Assembly (NCBI RefSeq): GCF_000005505.3
Contig: NC_016133.3
Location: 1,984,001 to 2,048,000, forward strand
Reading direction: 5' to 3'
DNA from: Brachypodium distachyon
Taxonomy: Eukaryota; Streptophyta; Magnoliopsida; Poales; Poaceae
DNA length: 64,000 nucleotides
Made by a program: the position numbers and the translations under genes. The notes under the pieces are model-generated. The model worked only from the letters and a program-made list of their open reading frames with translations. It was not told the origin of the DNA and made no database searches. This document shows positions 57,615-64,000 of this stretch, in pieces (the stretch's first letter is position 1; every line of letters begins with the position of its first letter).

Positions 57615-60600
57615 ATGGAATTCTTAACTGCAAGTTTTGCTCCTAGTTCAAGGTAAGATCTTCTGTTGATCATGAACTCGTCTTTTGTTCAGATATTGAT
57701 TCACAAGGAAAAAAAAATGGACGGCATATAGTTACATTATCTCGTTTTGTTTTAGTTTAACATAATGTCGTGATTCTCTGGTCAAGGAATGCGGGAAGGG
57801 AGTATAAATTCACATGTCAGAATAAGTCTGTGCGCGAGAAGCAATGGATTCCGGGAAGGGTTTTATGCTGTTTGGCCACTTCCACGAACCCCGGACAATG
57901 TTGCAAGTTCACTGCTGTGGCGTATCCTGTGAGCCCGGTTCCTGGAAGACGTTCACGCTGGAGATCTTTTGCGGCAAGTTTGAATTTAGAAGACGGGCCT
58001 GCACCCTCAAACTCAACACCATCTTCATCAGAGCAGACTAGTGAGCGGCTGACCTCTGACAAGGTATTAGTCAAACTCAACATTATGTTGTTTCGCATGT
58101 GCAATTAATCACTCCGAGCAGATATACCACTTCCTATTGAAATCCTCAGTTCATCGTGTAAAAAAACATTTTTTTACTGAAACTCTGCATTCTGTTTAGG
58201 AAAATACTGAAATCGAGCTAGAATTTTCTTATACCTCTTGAAAGGGTTATACACTGCATACTATGCATGATTTCTACTCCCTCCGATCCTAAATTGTTCT
58301 CGAAATATTACATGTATCTAGACGCTTTTTAAGAATAGATACATCCATATTTGGGCAAATTTGAGTCAAGAATTTAGGATCAGAGGGAGTACTTTTGAAG
58401 AGGGAAAAGCAAATGTGCTTGTACATGTGGGTCCTCAAATTGTGGCCACACATGGTTCTTTGAGATTCATAAAGAGGCGGTTGCTGATTGATTAAGCTGC
58501 TCTCCCTTGTAATTTTGCAGTTGAAGTCTCTTTTGGCTGATTCAGAACGAAGTAAGCTTCTGAGGAAGCTAAGTGAAGCTAATCAATATAACCGGTTCCT
58601 CAAGAGACAGGTTATGCTATTGAAGTCATGAAACAGCACATCGAATTGCATCCTGACATACTTTATCGCAATGAAGTTCGCTCTTTTTATTATTTTGTTC
58701 TCTCAAATACCAAGTTGCCGTATGACTGGCGTTCAGAGGATCAGTTCGTTGTTCTGTTGACGAGCTGCATCAAGACATAAATAAAACCTTCTTTTATAAA
58801 ATATTGTGCCAGGAGCTCTGACATTCTCTAAATAAGGAGATGGGCACCCAGACCAGTCCTACGACTATAAGTCGGGCGTCTGAGGACATTCAACAGCCTC
58901 GCCGCCACAAGGCTGCTGGCCTATTCCTTTAGACATTCGTAATTTCAAATTTCGATTCTCTATCTAGGCACTGCATTTGCCACTAAGTAGGTCAGATGGT
59001 GATCATTTTAATCGTTAATGGATCACATCTAGAACTCTTCTGCTACTTGCTACAATTTCTCATTCCAACAATAGCTAAATGTGCCAAGCATGCCAGCAAT
59101 ACTCAGATGGTTACAATTTGTCAATTCACTTGACACATCCTAACTAATTAGAAAATTGTCAGTGATCTTAAATGTTCCTAAATTCGTGTCGTGGTTTTAG
59201 TTCAAAGTAAAATGCAAATCTGTTAGCAGCAGAGTAAAATTACATTTTGTATAGACAGCAGGCTGGGATATAGAGTTATATGTAATAATTGTATGGTGCC
59301 ATTTTTTTATTAGATTCCAAGTCATTACTAACTAGATATTATGTCCTGCAGTCGCAAATAAAGGATGATGCAGTTGTAAAGTTCAGAAGCGAACTTGCTG
59401 TTTTGGAACTTGAACTGCAGGTTAATTTCATAGCCTTTCTTGTTTGATTTGTGTAATGGTTACACCTAAGTTATTTGGATTGCATCAAGAGGTTGTCTCA
59501 CAATTGTTTTGGCCTCTTTTATGTCCTGTATATCATTTAAATGTAAGAAAAATACCTTTTTGCCCCTTTCTGTGACCATTAAAAAGTAAAGTGCACATTT
59601 CTTAAAGCAGCTGTTTTTACCAATGGTTTGTTGCTGATCATCCACCCTTGCAATCATGCACCTTTTGCTTTGCATAATATGGTAAGCACACTCTTATATT
59701 TGTCTTCCTGAGAACTGGATGTATGCCGGTGTTTTCGTTCCTGGTGTTGTCAATATTGTATTACAAGCATATAATCGACCGGCACTTATGATATTTTAAC
59801 TCAGAAGACTTTGTGCATCTTAACTGTTTCTTTATGTCCACAGACTCTGGTTGGCCTAGCTGAAGAGATTGCTAATTTTGATGTTCCATCAGGGTCAAGG
59901 AAGATAAATGGAAAATATATTCAGTCCCATCTTCTCTCCAGATTAGAAGGTAACTTATCGCAGCAAACTGCAGTTGGCACGATAGTTTCTCTGTTGTTAC
60001 ATTGCCAACAATAATTAAATGTGCTAAGCATGCAAATGCCCGCAATTTGTTTAAACTATCTTTTTTTTGTAACAGTTAGTAGCATAAAAATAATCCAGAA
60101 CTCTGTTATAAACTTATAATGCTACCTTCTTTCGTACAAAGCATCCAATGCTCCGATATGTGAAATTTGCTGACAAATATTTCTAATATTTTCTTCCCTG
60201 CAGCTGTTCACGACAAGGTTATGTTACAGATCAAGGATGTTGAGTCTTTAAGACCTCGAGAAATCGCTGTCTACTGGGTTGGCATGGCTGAGGTAAAAAA
60301 GATTGTTTCTAATGAAATACTTATACAAAAACAAATTTCTTCTGCTGCTAAATTTATTCTTTTCAATTTGTAAAATACATTGCTATTTGTCTGGTTTTCT
60401 CCTTGATCTCGTTTTTATTTTGCTCTTACCCACCATATGTACATAAATTTCAAATCAGAATGTCCAAATTATGGGCTCCTTCGATGGCTGGTCCTATGGA
60501 GAGTCAATGTCCAGGGAGTATTCCGGGGACTATGCGAGATTCTCTGCGACCCTGAGGCTTAGACCTGGGAGGTATGTTTTTGTAAGTTTTGCAATGCTGC

Positions 60601-60763
60601 CTATGCTCACCCTGATTGGTTAAATAAATACCCATTTCTCTTTTTGTGTGCATGATAAAGCTATGAGATCAAATTCTTGGTGGATGGGGAGTGGAAACTG
60701 TCATCGGAATACCCGATTGCTGGCGAGGGATTGACACAGAACAATAAACTCGTCGTGGCTTAG
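57615..60763 (+). CDS. PTST1: PTST1-like starch-granule targeting protein
   Basis: Eight exons, 57615-57652, 57787-58063, 58521-58610, 59352-59420, 59844-59949, 60204-60292, 60459-60571 and 60661-60763, encode 294 aa. The N-terminal about 60 residues are Ser/Arg-rich with few acids (MEFLTASFAPSSRN...), as expected for a chloroplast transit peptide. A coiled-coil region covers about 106-165 (LLADSERSKLLRKLSEANQY; FRSELAVLELELQ). The C-terminal about 80 residues are a CBM48 starch-binding domain (VQIMGSFDGWSYGESMSREY, FLVDGEWKLSSEYPIAGEG). A coiled coil followed by CBM48 is the PTST1 plan; PTST1 carries granule-bound starch synthase to starch granules in plastids. PTST2/3 are longer, so PTST1 fits best by size. 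Converges with the NLP gene, 473 bp between stops. Confidence 0.9.
58277..58389. mobile_element. Stowaway MITE in PTST1 intron
   Basis: Left end CTCCCTCCGATCCTAAATTG, inverted right end AATTTAGGATCAGAGGGAG, with TA on both sides. It lies in the intron between coding exons 2 and 3. Confidence 0.92.
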
Positions 60764-61236
60764 CACATCGTGCTGTCTCTTAGCATGGTGAGAAACATAG
60801 TGGGACTGTACTCGGTTACTGCTGTGTGCTCTCCAGCAAAAAACATGTATGAAATGCAAGCCCCCATTGCCTGATTAGGTGTGTATGTTGTCTTTGTAAC
60901 TTAGGAAAGGGTCCTTCTTGGGGTGTTGAAATGCTAAAACTAGTATGCAAATATTACTGCGTGTAAAATTGTATCAGTTTGTTCTTTCTCCTGCAAAGAC
61001 AAACCCAGTTCCTGATGAATCAGCACATTGAAGATATATTTGTCATCCTGAAAACCTTGGCTCAAAGAAATAAAACTGTTCTTGCTATTATTCAGATGTT
61101 GTCTTGTGCATATGAAAAATGACAAGCGTTTTTCAGTACTTTTGGGCAGCTATACCTGACTCAGATGCATGTAAGGAAGTAACAAACTTGATCAGTAACA
61201 ATTGCATAGTTAAGGCATGCAAATGTAATTCTCTGG
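60764..61236. other. Convergent 3' flanks
   Basis: The 3' untranslated regions of the PTST1-like gene (plus) and the NLP gene (minus) meet here. No separate feature seen. Confidence 0.5.
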
Positions 61237-64000
61237 CTAATCTGAGCTACCGCAGAACCTCCTAAGGTTATCGGCTACCTCCTGCACCATCAGCCGGACC
61301 ACCGGAGACACCTGTCTGGCTCCGTGAGCCGCAGCCGACGCCGATGGTGGCAGCACTGGGGCAACATCAAGGCACTCCTGAAAGTCCGCGTCGCAGGACA
61401 GGAGCACCCACTCATGGTCGTCGTCCAAGTACTTGACATCGAAGCCGCTGGCATCCAAGCCCAGCCTCTTGGCCACCTCCTCCTTCACCGCTGTGATGCC
61501 GGAGGAGCAGGGCACCCTGAATCTTATGATGTCCTCTCTGTAGCTCGCCTTGATGGTCACTACTTCCCGATCGGCGCCATTGCTGTGGCGCAGCAAAGAC
61601 TTAGGCAATGCAGTTCTGGTCAGTGGAGGAGGCTCTTGGCTTGAGCCTTGGGAGGAGGTGTCTCCTAGAGCACTTGATAGGCAGAGGTTCTGAGGATCTG
61701 GAGCTGGATGAGAGGAAGAAGCTGCAACCGGCTTCGGCGAGCAATCCTCCGATTCAATGGCGGCACGCCTGATCTTGCTGAGGGCACGGTTCACCTTGCT
61801 GATCTTCCGGAACGGCCATCTTGAGATGCCGTGCTGCCTGCAGATGCGCTTCATCGTCGTCGGGCACACTGCGGAAGAAGAATTCTCATTACCTCATACA
61901 GTAAATATTCCATTTCAGTTTGCTATTTAGGAATGAAAACCAGACACCGAGCTCAATACCAAATTTACCGCATATTTTCTCAAACTCAGTTTGGTGTTCC
62001 AAGTGCTTTTCAGCTCGGATAATTGTTGAAAATGTTCTTACCGCCGAGGCTCCTCGCGGCGTCTTTCAGGCTCCCTGAGAAGTATCCTTGCAGCTCCTTC
62101 AAACCAACAGGTTTTCCGGCTTTTCGTCCCGTCTTCTTCTTCTCTGGTTGCGACACTCCGTCCCCAACTCCGTTTTGGTCCGCGCCATGGATGTTCACTG
62201 CAAGGTCACCGCCTGCAACATCCACAGCCAGATGCTCGTCCTCCTCATCTGAATCGCCACGACCGAAGTCTCCATGATCATTCAGTTCATGGGCAGCAGC
62301 ATCAGCTACGGTGATAGTATGCACACCATCTGCAAAAACAGCCTCCAAGGACAAATCTCGCAGGCCGCTCATCGCCTTCAGGCCATCGCCGGAGCATTCC
62401 TCCCTGACAGTGGCAGCAACCGCTTCTACCGCTGCCTTCTGCTCATCGACGCCCCTGCAGTCTGGCGGTAGGAAGAACTCCAGCAGCACACACTCCTCCT
62501 CGTCCTCTGAGCCAGCATCTTCGTGCATGGCGAACCGCCGCAACCACAAGGGCACGGCGAGGCAGCCGGCGAGCCCGTGCAAGCGTGCGTAGTGTGCGAG
62601 CGGGTAGGCGGCCTTGGACCGCCTGGCGATGTCCACGCAGAAGGATGGCGAGCCGGATACTGCCGCCTCGCCTACAGCACCCTGTCCGGCGTGGAGGTGG
62701 TGCTCGGTGCATGCGTCGCGGAAGCCGCTGCCGGCGGTGAGGTGGAACGGTGCACCGGCTGTCGTCAGGGAGATGTGCTCGTCTCCATCGTCATGGACGG
62801 TGTCCGTGCTGCTGCTGCTGCTGCAGCGCTTGCACCTGACCCAGGCCTGTGCTAATGGCAGCTGGTGAGCTCCGGCGACGGTGGCCAGGAGATGTGAGAC
62901 CTCGGACATGGCTGCACGAGTCGCCTCTGGGTTGGGTATCTGGATCAGGGAGTTCACAAGGAAGATGGCATTGGATTTGGCAGGGTAAATACTGAAGATG
63001 AATAGGTTATACAAAACGGAAATCTTTTTTCGTGCATTGATCAACCCAGTTCTCCCAAAAGAGAAGAGTAAGATGTAGAGAAAATTGGGGCGACATACAT
63101 TAATACTTATATGCTCGTACTTGATGAACACTCACCTTGGCCGGCAGGGAGTAGCAGATCTCTGAGCCTCTCAATGCCACTGCCTGCATGCATAGTAGTG
63201 CAAGAAATGTCACACTCAAAACAACCATCGATCATGTCTGATCTGAATATCTCATGATAATTGATATCTAATACCAGTACTATAATCATATATAGAAGTT
63301 TTCGATCAATTCATGGTGAGCCTAGTAGATCCCGTTGTTGCAGGCTTGCAGAGATGGATGAGGATCGTTCGAAGGAAGATCACCTGAAGGGCCTTGCAGA
63401 GCTTGTGGGCCTCGGCGGCGAAGCATGCCATGGGCGCCGTGGTGACCATCTCGATCACGGCGAGGCATCGCCGGCCGGTGGCGGCGGGGTCGAGCACGGG
63501 GAGGGCGAGGCTGCCCTGGACGTCGTGGACGAGCGCGTGGCTGACGCGGGCGTACTCGCCGGCGCCGTACAGCTGCACGTTCGGCGTCCACTCCGCCGCG
63601 CCGGCATCGAACGCCCGCCCCGGCAATCCCCTCTCCTCCCACGACACGCACTCTCCGTCACCGTCTACGGAGAAGACGTGCGCCAGGGACACGGCCCTGT
63701 ACTGCAGCAGCCTGCGGCGGCAGCACCGCGCCGGCGCCGAGGACGAGGGCGAGGCCGCCGCCGCCAGCACCAGGAACGGCTGCCCGCGCGTGGCCAGCAC
63801 GCGCCGGCCCCCGGCCGCGACCGGCGCCCACACCTGCAGCAGCAGCGCGCCCTCCTCGCCGCCGGCGCCGGACGAGGAGGAGGACTCCTTGTACAGCCGC
63901 AGCGCCCGCGCGATCCGCTCCTTCACCGCGCCGCCGCCGCCGGAACCGCCGCTGGCGGATTCTCCATCGCTGCCGGCGTCGCGGTCGCCGAGGCGGAGGC
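61237..64000 (-). CDS. NLP: NIN-like protein (NLP, RWP-RK) transcription factor, 5' partial
   Basis: Nitrate-responsive transcription factor family; the 5' end lies beyond the window. Exons seen (5' to 3'): beyond 64000 to 63384, 63183-63136 (only 48 bp), 62939-62042, 61868-61237. The first visible part is the conserved NLP N-terminal GAF-like region: LLQYRAVSLAHVFSVDGDGE, WTPNVQLYGAGEY, GSLALPVLDP and CKALQ joined across the splice to AVALRGSEI. The third segment holds HQLPLAQAWVRCKR, FCVDIARRSKAAYPLAHYA-like family blocks and an acidic linker. The RWP-RK domain follows (GLKELQGYFSGSLKDAARSL | VCPTTMKRICRQHGISRWPF RKISKVNRAL). The last about 85 residues are a PB1 domain (YREDIIRFRVPCSSG, KRLGLDASGFDVKYLDDD). 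All domains look intact. By remembered rice gene order this could be the NLP6 orthologue. Confidence 0.93.

Noticed and set aside
1..64000. CRISPR arrays, bacterial operons, rRNA or tRNA genes
   Set aside because: The window is plant nuclear DNA. The only regular repeats are tandem duplications and microsatellites. I found no tRNA-like A/B box pair with a foldable cloverleaf by eye, though a tRNAscan-type search would be needed to exclude one.

Overview
The window is nuclear DNA of a grass, most likely a pooid (Brachypodium or the wheat/barley group). The evidence is GT-AG split genes with grass-type protein sequences, GC-rich first exons, many Stowaway-type MITEs with the end sequence CTCCCTCCGT, and an Angela/BARE-type Copia LTR that starts TGTTGGAAATATGCC. 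Eight conserved protein genes plus a pair of duplicated small secreted-peptide genes lie in 64 kb, so this is a gene-rich segment. Exon boundaries were read by eye from splice sites, reading phase and family conservation. Every completed gene model closes in frame.

Layout. 1-3.9 kb: no gene, an inverted-repeat element, and a Copia LTR with its primer-binding site and a scrap of leader. 4.0-15.5 kb (minus): a 21-exon EMF2-type Polycomb gene, with several MITEs and two sets of tandem repeats in its introns. 18.3-22.4 kb (minus): WEE1 kinase, 10 exons. 22.9-24.5 kb: a non-autonomous DNA-transposon-like segment. 24.5-29.9 kb: a head-to-tail duplication. Each unit carries an intact gene for an 8-cysteine defensin-like secreted peptide, and unit 1 is interrupted by a 1.9-kb CACTA element with a 3-bp target duplication. 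31.8-32.5 kb: a 187-bp tandem array. 33.9-34.6 kb: a LINE 3' remnant. 35.9-37.7 kb (minus): a GT61 glycosyltransferase. 40.4-43.0 kb (minus): a conserved protein I cannot name. It shares a 428-bp divergent promoter with a 1310-aa DNA polymerase V/MYBBP1A-type nucleolar protein gene (43.4-50.4 kb, plus). 51.1-55.4 kb (plus): a PAM2+CUE (CID/PAIP-type) gene whose promoter and first non-coding exon exist in three diverged copies. 57.6-60.8 kb (plus): a PTST1-like starch-targeting protein. 61.2 kb to the window end (minus): an NIN-like (NLP) nitrate-response transcription factor, with its 5' part outside the window.

The genes do not form a pathway; they are independent housekeeping, developmental and metabolic genes in a plant chromosomal arm. 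From memory, rice carries WEE1 and an NLP close together near the start of chromosome 2, so the WEE1-to-NLP block looks colinear with rice. EMF2 genes in rice are, as I recall, on other chromosomes, so EMF2 may be an insertion or lineage-specific copy here. The most unusual structures are the triplicated promoter/first exon of the PAM2-CUE gene, the recent defensin-like duplication with the CACTA insertion in only one copy, the 187-bp array, and the LTR promoter aimed into the 3' end of EMF2.
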